From G963668655 sp963668655 (GTDB taxonomy: Bacteria > Myxococcota_A > SURF-8), in contig CAXXPQ010000002.1 of assembly GCA_963668655.2 (NCBI GenBank), positions 62,001-126,000 on the forward strand: a stretch of 64,000 nt of DNA, read 5' to 3'. The notes under the pieces were generated by a model that searched no databases, had not been told where the DNA came from, and saw only the letters and a list, made by a program, of their open reading frames with translations. Positions 7,780 through 15,733 of this stretch are shown here, in pieces. A program made the translations under genes and the position numbers. Position 1 is the stretch's first letter. Every line of letters starts with the position of its first letter.

Positions 7780-9342
7780 TCAATAAAACTTCCGCGTCAG
7801 TCTAACCGGCGACACGTCCACATTGATCTCCACCGGGTCGTAGAAGTCGTCCCGTTCCTGGGCGCGGCGCAGCAGGGCGCAGCGCATGGCGTCGTTGATG
7901 TGATCGTTTCCCTTCGAATAGATCACGCCACGGTCCTTGATCGTGTAGGTCTGCGTGCAAAGCTGGTTTTCAATCTCGTGATCCTCTTTCGGCAGCCGCA
8001 GCTTTTTGGTGTGCAGCGCCTCGTTGATTAGCGCCGTCATCTGCTCCTTGACCCGCTTGGTGATCGGCCTGCCGTCCTTGTCCTCGCCCACGGTGATGGA
8101 CCCGCCGAAGTCGTAGCCCACCAGCCGCCCGGAGAAGTAATGTTCGCGGTACTTGTCCAGGGTGGTCAGTTCCTGCACCACCGACATGCCGTTGCCGCCT
8201 TGGTCCACGCCGATGCCCTGGGGCGCATACAGCGTGTCGATCAGGGCCACGATCTCGGTCACCACCGGATAGGGGATGCGCTCGGCATGCACCCGAAGGC
8301 GCAAGGTGAGCACGCCGGTCAAGGGCTCCTCCTCGAACAGCAACAGTTCGGTGGGGTCGTTGGTGTAGCCCAGGTCGCCGCCCAGCCAGTACAGCCCGTG
8401 ACCGCTGCCGAGGTCCAGAACCTGCTCCACCCGCTGGCGGATCGCCTCCTCGCCCTCGCAGCCCTCGATGTGCTTCCAGGTGATGACCCGCTTGCGGTAC
8501 GGAGCGATATCGGTCATGGCCGCCAGCACCTGCTCGGTGACGAAGGCCCCGTAAGACGGCATGCCGTGCTCGCCCGCCACCTCGTGCCGCCAGCCCGCCG
8601 AATCGTTCCCGTTGTAGAAGGTCAGCAGTTCCCGCTCGCGGGCCTCGCTCCAGTCCGGGGCGATCCACGACGGCCAGTGGAAATGCGTCCAGTCCTTGTC
8701 CTCGGTGATCCGGTAGTAGGTCGTGTCGCGCAGACCGTTGGGCGTGGAGTAGACACGGAAGGTTCCGCCCCCGTTCAGGCATTGCCGCAGGGCGTTCCAA
8801 GCCTCCTCCGGCAGCCAGGCGGCTTCGTCGGCGAACAGGTAGTCCACGTGCAACGAACGAAAGGAGTTGCCGCGATCCCCCGCCGGACGGAAATAGATCT
8901 TGCCGCCGTGGGCGAACTCCATGTCCACATAGGGCTGGCGCTTGATCTTGGGCACGCCACGGGCGTTGCGGGCCAGTGATGCTCGCAGGATGTCGCTGTG
9001 CTCGATCTGGAAGTCCACCTCGTCGATGATCGTGTCGAGGTGGCCCTGGTAGGGAGCGACGACCAGGGCGGACTTGCCGCGATGAACCACCACGAACCAC
9101 AACAGCAGCGTGGCCAGGTCCACCGTTTTGCCCACGGCGCGTCCGTCCATGTGGACCACGCGCGGGGCGGCGCACTCCAAGTCCTCGACCTGGTAGGGCC
9201 TGTAGCGTCGCGGCGTTCCGTCGCGGTTGACCAGAAACGTCTGGCCCCATTTCGCCGGGCTGCGGATGACCTCGTACAAGGCAGCCTCTTGCGGGGTCAG
9301 GGTGCTGGCCGCAGCCGTCGTTCGTTGTTTGCTTCTGGCCAT
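7780..9342 (-). CDS. terL: Terminase large subunit
   Basis: A 520-residue packaging ATPase-nuclease. The ATPase domain has a Walker A-like DGRAVGKT at about 66-73 and a Walker B with catalytic acid in VDYLFADEAAW at about 166-176. The C-terminal RNase H-like nuclease has candidate metal ligands in GGDLGYTND, GVDQGGNG and the late NDAMRC. The ATG at 9342 is preferred, with GGTGA six bases upstream; a TTG at 9357 would add five residues. The protein pumps DNA into the procapsid through the portal encoded next to it. Confidence 0.9.
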   Translation of the reverse strand: MARSKQRTTAAASTLTPQEAALYEVIRSPAKWGQTFLVNRDGTPRRYRPYQVEDLECAAPRVVHMDGRAVGKTVDLATLLLWFVVVHRGKSALVVAPYQGHLDTIIDEVDFQIEHSDILRASLARNARGVPKIKRQPYVDMEFAHGGKIYFRPAGDRGNSFRSLHVDYLFADEAAWLPEEAWNALRQCLNGGGTFRVYSTPNGLRDTTYYRITEDKDWTHFHWPSWIAPDWSEARERELLTFYNGNDSAGWRHEVAGEHGMPSYGAFVTEQVLAAMTDIAPYRKRVITWKHIEGCEGEEAIRQRVEQVLDLGSGHGLYWLGGDLGYTNDPTELLLFEEEPLTGVLTLRLRVHAERIPYPVVTEIVALIDTLYAPQGIGVDQGGNGMSVVQELTTLDKYREHYFSGRLVGYDFGGSITVGEDKDGRPITKRVKEQMTALINEALHTKKLRLPKEDHEIENQLCTQTYTIKDRGVIYSKGNDHINDAMRCALLRRAQERDDFYDPVEINVDVSPVRLTRKFY

Positions 9343-9407
9343 GTTGTTCACCGCCAAGAGAAACAGGCGGCCCGCTCAGGACCGCCGTGGGTTTAAGGTT
9401 TCGCCGC

Positions 9408-9677
9408 CTAGTCTTCGCTGGCCAGCACCTCGCGGCGGAAGTTCGCCACCAGCCGCTCGGCGTATTCCGGCTTCTGCTCCAGGATGGTCTTGTACGTCTT
9501 CAGCTTGAAGGCGTGGAAGCGGGCGTCGGGCAGGCCGATGACGTCGCTGGCAATGACCAGCACGTCCAGGATGTCACCCTCGGTCATGTCGAAGAGGCCC
9601 GCGCGTTCGGCCAGTTTCTTCCCGATCCGCTCCGCTGCCTGGGCTTCTGTCTTGGTCAGTTTCTTCTCGCGTTTCAT
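9408..9677 (-). CDS. Hypothetical protein, 89 aa, upstream of terminase
   Basis: Not recognised. A Lys-rich N-terminal helix (about residues 1-25) is followed by a helical hydrophobic segment with Asp residues and an acidic tail. No membrane span and no Cys. It lies 65 bases upstream of terL in the same operon and has a GGAGG site. Small proteins at this place are sometimes small terminase subunits, but nothing here shows a DNA-binding motif strong enough to say so. Confidence 0.65.
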   Translation of the reverse strand: MKREKKLTKTEAQAAERIGKKLAERAGLFDMTEGDILDVLVIASDVIGLPDARFHAFKLKTYKTILEQKPEYAERLVANFRREVLASED

Positions 9678-9690
9678 GTGCGCCTCCGTC

Positions 9691-9897
9691 CTAATCCACG
9701 TCCACGTAGCGCTGGGTCACGGCAAGCAGATTGCTGTAATCGCCAGCCGTCGCCTCCTGGATGTATCGTTCGGCTTCCTCGTGCATTCCGGCTTTGATCA
9801 AGGCCCGTTTGACCTTGCCCAGGATGGCGAAGGCGTTGCCGTCTTCGCCGACCAGTTTCACCTTCGGCTTTTTCTTGGTCTCGGTATCGTTCGTCAT
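9691..9897 (-). CDS. Hypothetical protein, 68 aa
   Basis: Not recognised by function. The core VGEDGNAFAILGKV followed by a helix-turn-helix-sized helical stretch and a short acidic end (YVDVD) looks like a compact conserved phage protein. AAGGAG lies upstream of the ATG, and it is 13 bases from the following gene. Same leftward operon as terL. Confidence 0.6.
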   Translation of the reverse strand: MTNDTETKKKPKVKLVGEDGNAFAILGKVKRALIKAGMHEEAERYIQEATAGDYSNLLAVTQRYVDVD

Positions 9898-9956
9898 GCT
9901 CGTGCTCCTTATCAGTGAAGGGGCGGGCCCTGCGGCCCAGCCCCGGTTCTTCGTCC

Positions 9957-10304
9957 TTACTTCGCCTCTTCGATGCTCTGGACCAGGGCGCGCATGGTGC
10001 CCAGCATCTTGACCAGCAGGGTCGCCTCGCCGCCCAGGCGGTCGATCTCGCTGCCCAGTCCTTGCAGGGTGCCCAGTGCGTTCCAGTGCGGCGGCTGCGC
10101 GTCCGTCTCCGGGTCATAGGCGTCGGTCATCTCGACCAGCTTTTCCAGGCGCATCATGGCGCTGGTGGCCGAGTCGGCCAGTTGGCGCTTGGTGCTGCGC
10201 AGGGCCAGCAGCGTCTCACCCATCGCTCCGTAGGCCGCCGCCAGCGCCGTGTTCCCCGCCTGATCCGCTTCCGCCATCCGTTTCATGATCTCGATCTGCT
10301 TCAT
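9957..10304 (-). CDS. Hypothetical helical protein, first gene of the late operon
   Basis: A 115-residue, almost wholly helical protein rich in Ala, Leu and Met with heptad-like spacing, and no Cys. It is the promoter-proximal gene of the leftward structural operon, 50 bases from the conserved promoter-like element at 10354-10374, and has an AAGGAG site. Function unknown. Possible roles are a small packaging or regulatory protein. Confidence 0.6.
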   Translation of the reverse strand: MKQIEIMKRMAEADQAGNTALAAAYGAMGETLLALRSTKRQLADSATSAMMRLEKLVEMTDAYDPETDAQPPHWNALGTLQGLGSEIDRLGGEATLLVKMLGTMRALVQSIEEAK

Positions 10305-10353
10305 GGTCTTGCTCCTTGTTTCGTGCTGCGCTCTGTTGCGCAGTCGTGTTCCA

Positions 10354-10374
10354 TGTCATGCAGGGGTCGTTCCA
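10354..10374 (-). promoter_or_regulatory. Promoter-like element for the leftward late operon (shared with 10820-10840)
   Basis: Read on the minus strand it begins TGGAAC, has CCTGCATG in the middle and ends ACA, about 50 bases before the first late start codon. GG and GC are exactly ten bases apart, as in sigma54 -24/-12 promoters (consensus TGGCAC-N5-TTGCA). A near-identical element drives the rightward operon. It may be a sigma54 promoter or the target of the phage sigma-like protein at 26 kb. The rest of 10305-10886 holds no convincing gene. Confidence 0.5.
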
Positions 10375-10819
10375 ATACGCACGGAAAGTCCAATGTTTTC
10401 ATGGTCTTGGAAGCTCGCAGAATCAGTGGCGAATCTCCATCGGCCTGGTTTGCCCACGCTTCCACCCGCCGAAACGCGCGGCCTGGCAGCCAACAAAACC
10501 TGCACCGGCTGACAAAATGAGCAGAGTGAATCTTTAGTCATCACGTGGGCTTGCCCGACCTGACAATCAAACGGAGCTTGAGGGCCGAAACCGCCGGATT
10601 TGCTGGTGTCAAAGAAGGGCTCCCGGCCCAGGGCGAATAGCCCGCAGGTTTGGCGAGCTTGGGGCATCGCTGACAAACAAGGGCTTCGCATGAGCCCTTC
10701 TTCGTCACAATTCGCCGCAGAGCCATTGCTGGCGCAGCCACGCGCGTTTTCGCCGTCGAAATAGCCGCGAGGTTTCGCGTCGTTACGGGCCTCGTTTTCC
10801 GCCCACGAAAGACGCGAAG

Positions 10820-10840
10820 TGGAACAGACCCTGCATGACA
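10820..10840 (+). promoter_or_regulatory. Promoter-like element for the rightward operon (mirror of 10354-10374)
   Basis: TGGAAC, then ACCCTGCATGACA, with the same GG-N10-GC spacing as the element at 10354-10374. The two differ only at two or three positions in the middle. It lies 46 bases upstream of the first rightward start codon at 10887. Confidence 0.5.
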
Positions 10841-10886
10841 CAAAGGACAACACGGCGACGACGCCAACGAATGAAAGGAAAAGACG

Positions 10887-11102
10887 ATGAGCAACGAAAC
10901 CGCGAAGCAAGCCTACCAAGCCCGGATGAAGGAAATCGACAAACGCCTCACCGCGATCCGCAAGGAACTCGACCGCCACCAGCGCGAATTCAAGCAGGAC
11001 GGCGAAGAACGAGACTGGGGTTACCCCGGCGACCTGGGTTACGTGGCCCACCAACTCCATATCATCGAGGCCTTCCTGAAAAACGAAGACATCGAAGGCT
11101 GA
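10887..11102 (+). CDS. Hypothetical protein, 71 aa, first gene of the rightward operon
   Basis: Not recognised. Residues about 5-40 form a strongly charged helix (Lys/Glu/Arg with Leu heptads), and the second half has an aromatic Gly-Tyr-Pro-Gly segment. It has a GGAAAAGACG leader rather than a strong ribosome binding site. Follows the conserved promoter-like element and starts the run of small genes leading to the recombinase. Confidence 0.6.
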   Translation: MSNETAKQAYQARMKEIDKRLTAIRKELDRHQREFKQDGEERDWGYPGDLGYVAHQLHIIEAFLKNEDIEG

Positions 11103-11114
11103 AGGAGAACAACC

Positions 11115-11435
11115 ATGAGCGACCTGATCAAGATCAAACGCGCCACCAAGGACGGCCAGCAGATTCAACACGCCCTCTACTCGACGGGCTACAGCTTCCA
11201 GATCCACCGCTGGGAGGAGGCCACGGACACCAACCGCTTGGTCGAGGAGATTCCCTACGAGGGCCACGCCGACCGCCGGGCCGCCCGAGCGCTGGCGATG
11301 GGAGCCCTGGACAGCCTGCACCAACAGACGCTCCACGAAATCCACTGCGACACCTTCACCGACAAGCGCGGGATCAAGCTTTACTGGGCCGCGAGCATCG
11401 GACGCTACGTCACGATCCCCGAGGACGAGGAATAA
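11115..11435 (+). CDS. Hypothetical protein, 106 aa
   Basis: Not recognised. A mixed alpha/beta protein with His residues spread along its length and an acidic C-terminus (PEDEE). AAGGAG precedes the ATG, and it lies 12 bases after the previous gene. Same operon. Confidence 0.6.
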   Translation: MSDLIKIKRATKDGQQIQHALYSTGYSFQIHRWEEATDTNRLVEEIPYEGHADRRAARALAMGALDSLHQQTLHEIHCDTFTDKRGIKLYWAASIGRYVTIPEDEE

Positions 11436-11456
11436 GCAGGAGAAAGGAAAACGACC

Positions 11457-11750
11457 ATGAGAACCACGATCCCTACCACCAAGAACTTCGACGACCTCAC
11501 CAACGGCATCCTCAACGCCGCCGCCTCGAACCTGGGCTACAGCCGGGGCGAGTTGAACCGGATCACCAAAGAGGCCGGGATGGACGAGGACCTGACCCGG
11601 ATGATCGTCGATGCGATGTGCCGCGAGGTCAGCCGCAGCGCCGCCGCCTGGAGTGCCTTCGCACGACGCACCGCCAACGAGATCGCCGACGCCGTCTCCG
11701 CCAAGGAGTTCGACGCGGGCATCAAGATCGACATGACGAAAGGAGAGTGA
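11457..11750 (+). CDS. Hypothetical protein, 97 aa
   Basis: Not recognised. Mostly helical, with the pattern LGYSRGELNRITKEAG in residues about 26-42 that could be a small DNA-binding helix pair, but no clear HTH score can be given by eye. Four bases separate its stop from the next start. Confidence 0.6.
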   Translation: MRTTIPTTKNFDDLTNGILNAAASNLGYSRGELNRITKEAGMDEDLTRMIVDAMCREVSRSAAAWSAFARRTANEIADAVSAKEFDAGIKIDMTKGE

Positions 11751-11753
11751 ACC

Positions 11754-12086
11754 ATGACGACGACCAGGCACAACCCCGACGCTCGCGTGTTCGAAGCCAA
11801 GGTGGGAGAGGTCACCATCACCGCCGACCTGACCGGGATGAACGAGGACTTCACCCGCTACAAGGGCTGGTTGATCGACGACCTGCGCGAGGTCTTCAAC
11901 CGCGTGTGCGATCCCACGGACTGGAGAGCCCCCATCGCGATCTGGGTGGCGGGCGAGTGGGTGCTGCCGGTGGTTGCCGCCATCGAGTTCCACACCGCCA
12001 CGAACCCCCGCGTGCAACTGGACACAAACCGGATGCGTTACCTCGTCGAGAGCGAAGGATACCGCAACGGACCTGCCGGGCCGTAA
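11754..12086 (+). CDS. Hypothetical protein, 110 aa
   Basis: Not recognised. A beta-rich start (VFEAKVGEVTITADL) is followed by a conserved-looking Trp-rich middle (GWLIDDLREVF, then DW, IWVAGEWVLPVV). No Cys, no membrane span. Part of the rightward operon, with a 45-base gap before the next gene. Confidence 0.6.
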   Translation: MTTTRHNPDARVFEAKVGEVTITADLTGMNEDFTRYKGWLIDDLREVFNRVCDPTDWRAPIAIWVAGEWVLPVVAAIEFHTATNPRVQLDTNRMRYLVESEGYRNGPAGP

Positions 12087-12131
12087 GGAAGCCCGACGAT
12101 AAACCAACCCCGAACGAAAGAGAGAAAGACC

Positions 12132-12608
12132 ATGACGACCACGACACTGAAAGAAGCCTGCGAAGCCTACACCGCCCACATGAAGGAGAAGGGCCAGAGC
12201 CCGAGCACGCTGGGCACGATCCAGCGCACCCTCGCCCTGCTCGTGGAGGAGATGGGCGAGAACCGCGAGGTCGGCAAAATCCTGCCGGTCCACGTGGACA
12301 AGTTCTTCAAGAGCGAGAAGGCCACCATGCAGCCGGGCAAGGACGGGATGAAGCCCCGCGCCCAGGCAAGTATCCTGCAAATCCGCCGCATCACCCGGAT
12401 GGCCCTGGTCTGGTGGAAGGAGGCAGGCTTCACTGAAAGATTGGCCCTGCCAAGTGACGAAAAGGCCCTCGCTGAGAAGAAGGCCGCCGCGCAGGCGAAG
12501 GCCGACGACAAACCCAAGAAGGGCCGCAAGGCCAAGGCCGAACCGGAAACCGCCGAGACGACCGACGAGCGCGCCGGTGAGCAGACCGCCGCCAGCGAGG
12601 AGGAATAG
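12132..12608 (+). CDS. Integrase core-binding-domain protein without catalytic domain
   Basis: A 158-residue protein. Residues about 1-105 follow the SAM-like N-terminal DNA-binding domain of tyrosine recombinases: LKEACEAYTAHMKEKGQSPS, a second helix, and a block ending in helix residues KPRAQASILQIRRITRMALVWW. The catalytic domain is absent; instead there is a 50-residue Lys/Ala/Glu-rich tail. A full recombinase with a similar N-terminus lies two genes downstream. It may compete for or bridge the same core sites, or act as a directionality factor; this is inference. Confidence 0.65.
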   Translation: MTTTTLKEACEAYTAHMKEKGQSPSTLGTIQRTLALLVEEMGENREVGKILPVHVDKFFKSEKATMQPGKDGMKPRAQASILQIRRITRMALVWWKEAGFTERLALPSDEKALAEKKAAAQAKADDKPKKGRKAKAEPETAETTDERAGEQTAASEEE

Positions 12609-12611
12609 CCC

Positions 12612-12818
12612 ATGCCGCCGGTTGTGACGAAAGGCTCGCGCATCCGGCTGATCGCCATGCCCGACGACCCCGATCCGATCCCGGCGGGGTCCGAGGGCGT
12701 GGTGGTCAAGGTGACGGACGGCCCGTTTGCCCAGATCGAAGTCCGCTGGGACAACGGAAGGACCCTTCACCTGCTGCCGGATGTAGACCGCTTTGAAATC
12801 ATCGGACGGGAGGAGTGA
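12612..12818 (+). CDS. DUF4314-like protein
   Basis: A 68-residue beta-barrel-like protein with the DUF4314 pattern: KGSRIRLIAMPDDPDPIPAGSEG, then VRWDNGRTLHLLPDVDRFEII. The family is common in phages and mobile elements and has no assigned function. It starts 3 bases after the previous stop and 3 bases before the integrase, so the three genes are translationally linked. Confidence 0.75.
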   Translation: MPPVVTKGSRIRLIAMPDDPDPIPAGSEGVVVKVTDGPFAQIEVRWDNGRTLHLLPDVDRFEIIGREE

Positions 12819-12821
12819 CCC

Positions 12822-13706
12822 ATGCGTCTCACGGAAGCCATCGCCGCCTTTGCCGTCCATCTCCAGGCCAACGGTAAAAGCCCGCGCACCATCGATGGCT
12901 ACCGCCGCGACCTGGCGCTGCTCGTCGCCTTCGCCGGAGACGTGGAGGTCGAGACGCTCACACCGGACCTGCTGGCTCGCTTCGTGGTCTCCGACCTGGT
13001 GCGTCTCGGTAGGGACGGCCAGCCCAAGGCCACGGTGACGGTCAACCGGGTCAAGGCGGCGCTGAAGTCCTTCGGCGGCTTTCTGGTCGGCACCGGTCTG
13101 CTGACCGCCGATCCGGCTCGCGCCATCGAGATTCGCCGCGCCGAGCGTCACTCGCCCAACAGCCTGACCGAGGCCGAGCGGAAGAAACTCCTGCGCGAGG
13201 TCGCCGCGCGGAAGGGCAAGGCCGCCGCCCGCGACCTGGTGATCCTCAAACTCTTTCTCGGCACAGGCCTTCGCCTGTCGGAGCTGGTCGGCCTGGACAT
13301 CGCCGATGTCGATCTGGACGGCAAGCGGATCACGATCCGGGCCAAGGGCGGTCGAACCGAAACTCGCTTCCTCAACTCCGACCTCCGCGCCACCCTGCGC
13401 AAGTACCTCCGCCGTCGCGCCGACATGCCCAGCCATGCTTCGGCGCTCTTCCTCTCCAACCGGGACGAGCGACTGTCGGCCCGCCAGCTTCAGGCCCGCT
13501 TCGTCCAGTGGCTCGCCTGGGCCGGGATCGACCGCGAGGGTCTTAGCATTCACTCCCTGCGCCACACATTCGGAACACGTCTCTATCGCAAGACACGCGA
13601 CCTGGTGCTGGTCGGCAAGGCGATGGGCCACAGGACCGTAGAGGCCACGCGCATCTATGTCCACGAGGACAGCGAAGCCCTCGAAGAGGCCCTGGAGTCC
13701 CTGTAG
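12822..13706 (+). CDS. Tyrosine recombinase (XerC/D-like phage integrase)
   Basis: A complete 294-residue recombinase. Residues 1-100 are the SAM-like core-binding domain; the catalytic domain has Arg151 (GTGLRLSEL), Lys175 (AKGGRTE), His244 and Arg247 (HSLRHTFGT), His270 (GHRT) and nucleophile Tyr279 (IYVHED). All expected residues are present. Compact size without an arm-binding domain fits Xer-like or dimer-resolution enzymes as well as simple integrases. The element also encodes a large serine recombinase, so which one integrates the element is open. Confidence 0.9.
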   Translation: MRLTEAIAAFAVHLQANGKSPRTIDGYRRDLALLVAFAGDVEVETLTPDLLARFVVSDLVRLGRDGQPKATVTVNRVKAALKSFGGFLVGTGLLTADPARAIEIRRAERHSPNSLTEAERKKLLREVAARKGKAAARDLVILKLFLGTGLRLSELVGLDIADVDLDGKRITIRAKGGRTETRFLNSDLRATLRKYLRRRADMPSHASALFLSNRDERLSARQLQARFVQWLAWAGIDREGLSIHSLRHTFGTRLYRKTRDLVLVGKAMGHRTVEATRIYVHEDSEALEEALESL

Positions 13707-13732
13707 GCCAGCGCAAGCCCCTCCGTTTTTGC

Positions 13733-13768
13733 TTGACGATTGTTCCTGTCGTGCGCATAATAGGAACA
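13733..13768 (+). promoter_or_regulatory. Toxin-antitoxin promoter with overlapping operator
   Basis: A near-consensus promoter, TTGACG (13733-13738), 17-base spacer, CATAAT (13756-13761), is overlapped by the inverted repeat TGTTCCT (13741-13747) and AGGAACA (13762-13768). The antitoxin ATG follows at 13789. The repeat position fits autorepression by the antitoxin. Confidence 0.7.
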
Positions 13769-13788
13769 GAAGCAGAACGGAGGAGCCA

Positions 13789-14043
13789 ATGGCCAAGACA
13801 CGTTTAAACCTAAGCCTCGATCCCGACCTGGTGGAGTTCGCCAAGCTCTTCGCCCAGGAGAACCGCACCACGGTGGCCGACATCGTCAACCAATACCTGC
13901 TGGCGCTCAAGCGCCGCTCCCAGGGCGATTCCACGGAGATGATCCTGTCCAACCCCGCCTTCCGCGAGGCGTTGGAAGAAGCCCAGGATAAACTTCGCAC
14001 GGGCAAGGCCCGCTGGCAGACCTTCGACGAGGTGTTCGGCTGA
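13789..14043 (+). CDS. Type II antitoxin (ribbon-helix-helix-like)
   Basis: An 84-residue protein. The start RLNLSLDPDLVEFAKLFAQENRTTVADIVNQYL is the beta strand plus two helices of ribbon-helix-helix antitoxins (DUF6364-like). The C-terminal part with WQTFDEVFG is the usual toxin-binding tail. The ATG at 13789 is chosen because AGGAG precedes it and a strong promoter ends just upstream; an in-frame upstream start at 13657 would lie inside the integrase gene. The stop overlaps the toxin start (TGATG). Confidence 0.8.
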   Translation: MAKTRLNLSLDPDLVEFAKLFAQENRTTVADIVNQYLLALKRRSQGDSTEMILSNPAFREALEEAQDKLRTGKARWQTFDEVFG

Positions 14044-14357
14044 TGGAAGCCCGCTTCGAACAGGGCTTCGTCAAGGCGCTGAAGAAGCACGCCGCGATCA
14101 AGAAAGAGGTCGAGCGGAAGGTGCGGCAGATCATGGAGCACCCCGTCGAACTGGGCGAACCACTCAAAGGCAACTTCCGGGGCTTCTACTCCTGCCCGGT
14201 GAAGCGCAACTTCATCATCATCTACCTGTACTGCGCGGCCTGCCGGAAGAAAGGCGACGACGCCTTCGTCCTGTGCTCCGACTGCGCCGAGACGCCGGAC
14301 GCCACGCTCAAGTTCATCCTGGTCGGACCCCACGACGCCGCCTACGGAAAGAAGTAA
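14043..14357 (+). CDS. Type II toxin, RelE/ParE-like
   Basis: A 104-residue basic protein with the RelE/ParE fold signature: helices at residues 5-35, then GEPLKGNFRGFYSCPVKRNFIIIYLY and a late LVGPHDAAYGK. A CAACRKK...CSDC insertion between strands is unusual and might bind zinc. In the family, RelE-like members cut mRNA at the ribosome and ParE-like ones inhibit gyrase; the sequence alone does not decide which. Overlaps the antitoxin by one base. Confidence 0.8.
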   Translation: MEARFEQGFVKALKKHAAIKKEVERKVRQIMEHPVELGEPLKGNFRGFYSCPVKRNFIIIYLYCAACRKKGDDAFVLCSDCAETPDATLKFILVGPHDAAYGKK

Positions 14358-14499
14358 TCTCCCGCTTTCCAGACCGAAAAACACCGCCTCCAACTCGACT
14401 TGCACGCGGGTCTGCGTAGTCCCGCTGTTCGTCTTTCCGCGAGTTTGCGGCGAACGGCGAGGCGTGTTTAACGACGTTGTTTTCGCGTTCTGCACGGAA

Positions 14500-15063
14500 T
14501 CACGCCTCCGGGTCTTGCAGATCGTCGCCGTCGGTGGGCAGCGCCTCCACCACCTTGGCCTCGACCGGGATCGCTCGGTCCACCGGATCGGGCTGCTGAC
14601 CGCCGGTCACCTTCAGGAACAGCGCCGCCATCACGTCGGCGGGCGTGTTGCCCAACTGGGCTCCGCCGTCCTTGCTGGCGCGGGTCGCCTTCAGTTCGCG
14701 CATATGTTCCAGGACCAGCCGTGCGTAAGGGGTCACGGCGGCAGGCGGTGCGTTGGCGCAGACCGCCGAATCGACCTTGACCGAGAAGAGGGCCAGGACG
14801 TGAATCAGGCGACGGTCGTAGGGATCGAGGTCGCCCAGCGGCTCGGCCAGTTCCGCGAACAGCGCGTCGTAGGCCGTCTGCTCCTCCGGGGTCAGGTTCA
14901 ATGTGTAGGCCCCGTGCTTGCGCTTCCCGACCGAGCCACCGCCGTGGAACTTGCAGTAGTCGCTCCCCGGCACCGCCCGGTTCTTGCAAGGCTCGCCGAT
15001 GTGCCCCGCACTGCGGCGCGTCGCCTTGCAAATCCTTTTGTTTTCATTGGACTTGTTGCTCAT
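14500..15063 (-). CDS. Zinc-ribbon phage protein, candidate small terminase subunit
   Basis: A 187-residue protein beginning with a Cys/His motif: CKATRRSAG, GEPCKNRAV, DYCKFHGG. After it comes a helical region (residues about 50-130) and an acidic C-terminus. The C...C...C..HGG pattern is frequent in phage proteins annotated as small terminase-like or packaging-associated. It is last in the leftward 18.1-14.5 kb operon, and its start overlaps the upstream stop by four bases (ATGA). Confidence 0.5.
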   Translation of the reverse strand: MSNKSNENKRICKATRRSAGHIGEPCKNRAVPGSDYCKFHGGGSVGKRKHGAYTLNLTPEEQTAYDALFAELAEPLGDLDPYDRRLIHVLALFSVKVDSAVCANAPPAAVTPYARLVLEHMRELKATRASKDGGAQLGNTPADVMAALFLKVTGGQQPDPVDRAIPVEAKVVEALPTDGDDLQDPEA

Positions 15064-15353
15064 TGGTGTCTCCCATGATTTTCCTGCGGCCGCGAAGGCA
15101 GGCTCGCCGCTCTGTTTTTCGCCACCACCCGCCGCACCTGCCGGACGGAAAGCAGCAGCCGGTCGGCGATTTCCTGGGCGGTCAATCCCTGTTCATGCAG
15201 ATGCAGAATGTAGGCGCTACGCCGACGACGGGTCAGACTCTCCCGCGACGGCACCCAGACGTAGGCCGAGCGACCGTCGAGCAGGTCGGAGAGCTTCTGC
15301 AACTCATCCTGCGACAGGATGTCTTCGGCCTTTATGTGGTACGCGGGTCCCAT
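15060..15353 (-). CDS. Small helix-turn-helix DNA-binding protein
   Basis: A 97-residue protein. The segment LTAQEIADRLLLSVRQVRRVVAKN at about residues 58-81 is a clear HTH of the kind found in Mor/resolvase or sigma region 4 proteins. The ATG at 15353 is chosen: GGAG lies eight bases upstream and the upstream gene ends 19 bases into it. A longer version of this frame (to 15635) would be a shadow of the neighbouring gene. Likely transcriptional regulator of the prophage. Confidence 0.65.
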   Translation of the reverse strand: MGPAYHIKAEDILSQDELQKLSDLLDGRSAYVWVPSRESLTRRRRSAYILHLHEQGLTAQEIADRLLLSVRQVRRVVAKNRAASLPSRPQENHGRHQ

Positions 15354-15730
15354 TTCATCGTCTCCGTCTTGTCCACGAAGGAGCCATCCGCCTCGTGGAT
15401 GTGCTGTTCGTCCGGCAGCAGGTCTTCCAATTCGGCCAGGTACTGCTTGCGGGAATTTTCGTTGTCGCTGGAGGATTCGTAATCCGGGCAACCCTTCCGA
15501 CTGCGGGCTGTGACCCGGTGCAGGTCGCAGGTCTCCTCTTTCGACCCCTTGCGCCAGTGTCCTTTGGCGCAACGAGCTTTCAGGATGTAGCGACCGGACA
15601 GGGCTTTCTCCTGGAACTGCTTGCAGTGCTGGCACTCGGCGCAGCGAACGCGGGGTTTTGCTCGAATGGATTTCTCGAACTCCTCATCGAAAACGGCGGG
15701 AACTGTGGTGTCGGTGTATGCGTGTCTCAT
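15332..15730 (-). CDS. Cys-rich hypothetical phage protein
   Basis: A 132-residue protein, not recognised. Residues about 28-75 contain C-x2-C-x2-C (RCAECQHC), then RCAKGHW, TCDLH and GCPDY, which suggests one or two zinc sites. The C-terminal third is acidic and unstructured. GAGGTGA precedes the ATG. The stop overlaps the next gene by 22 bases. Confidence 0.6.
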   Translation of the reverse strand: MRHAYTDTTVPAVFDEEFEKSIRAKPRVRCAECQHCKQFQEKALSGRYILKARCAKGHWRKGSKEETCDLHRVTARSRKGCPDYESSSDNENSRKQYLAELEDLLPDEQHIHEADGSFVDKTETMKWDPRTT

Positions 15731-15733
15731 GGT

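Noticed and set aside
10541..10894. Minus-strand 117-codon frame in the divergent control region
   Set aside because: No plausible ribosome binding site, would cover the rightward promoter element, and no recognisable protein pattern.
10356..14495. Very long minus-strand open frame (about 1379 codons)
   Set aside because: It lies antisense to nine well-supported plus-strand genes, is extremely rich in Arg, Gly, Leu and His as GC-rich antisense frames are, and shows no domain.
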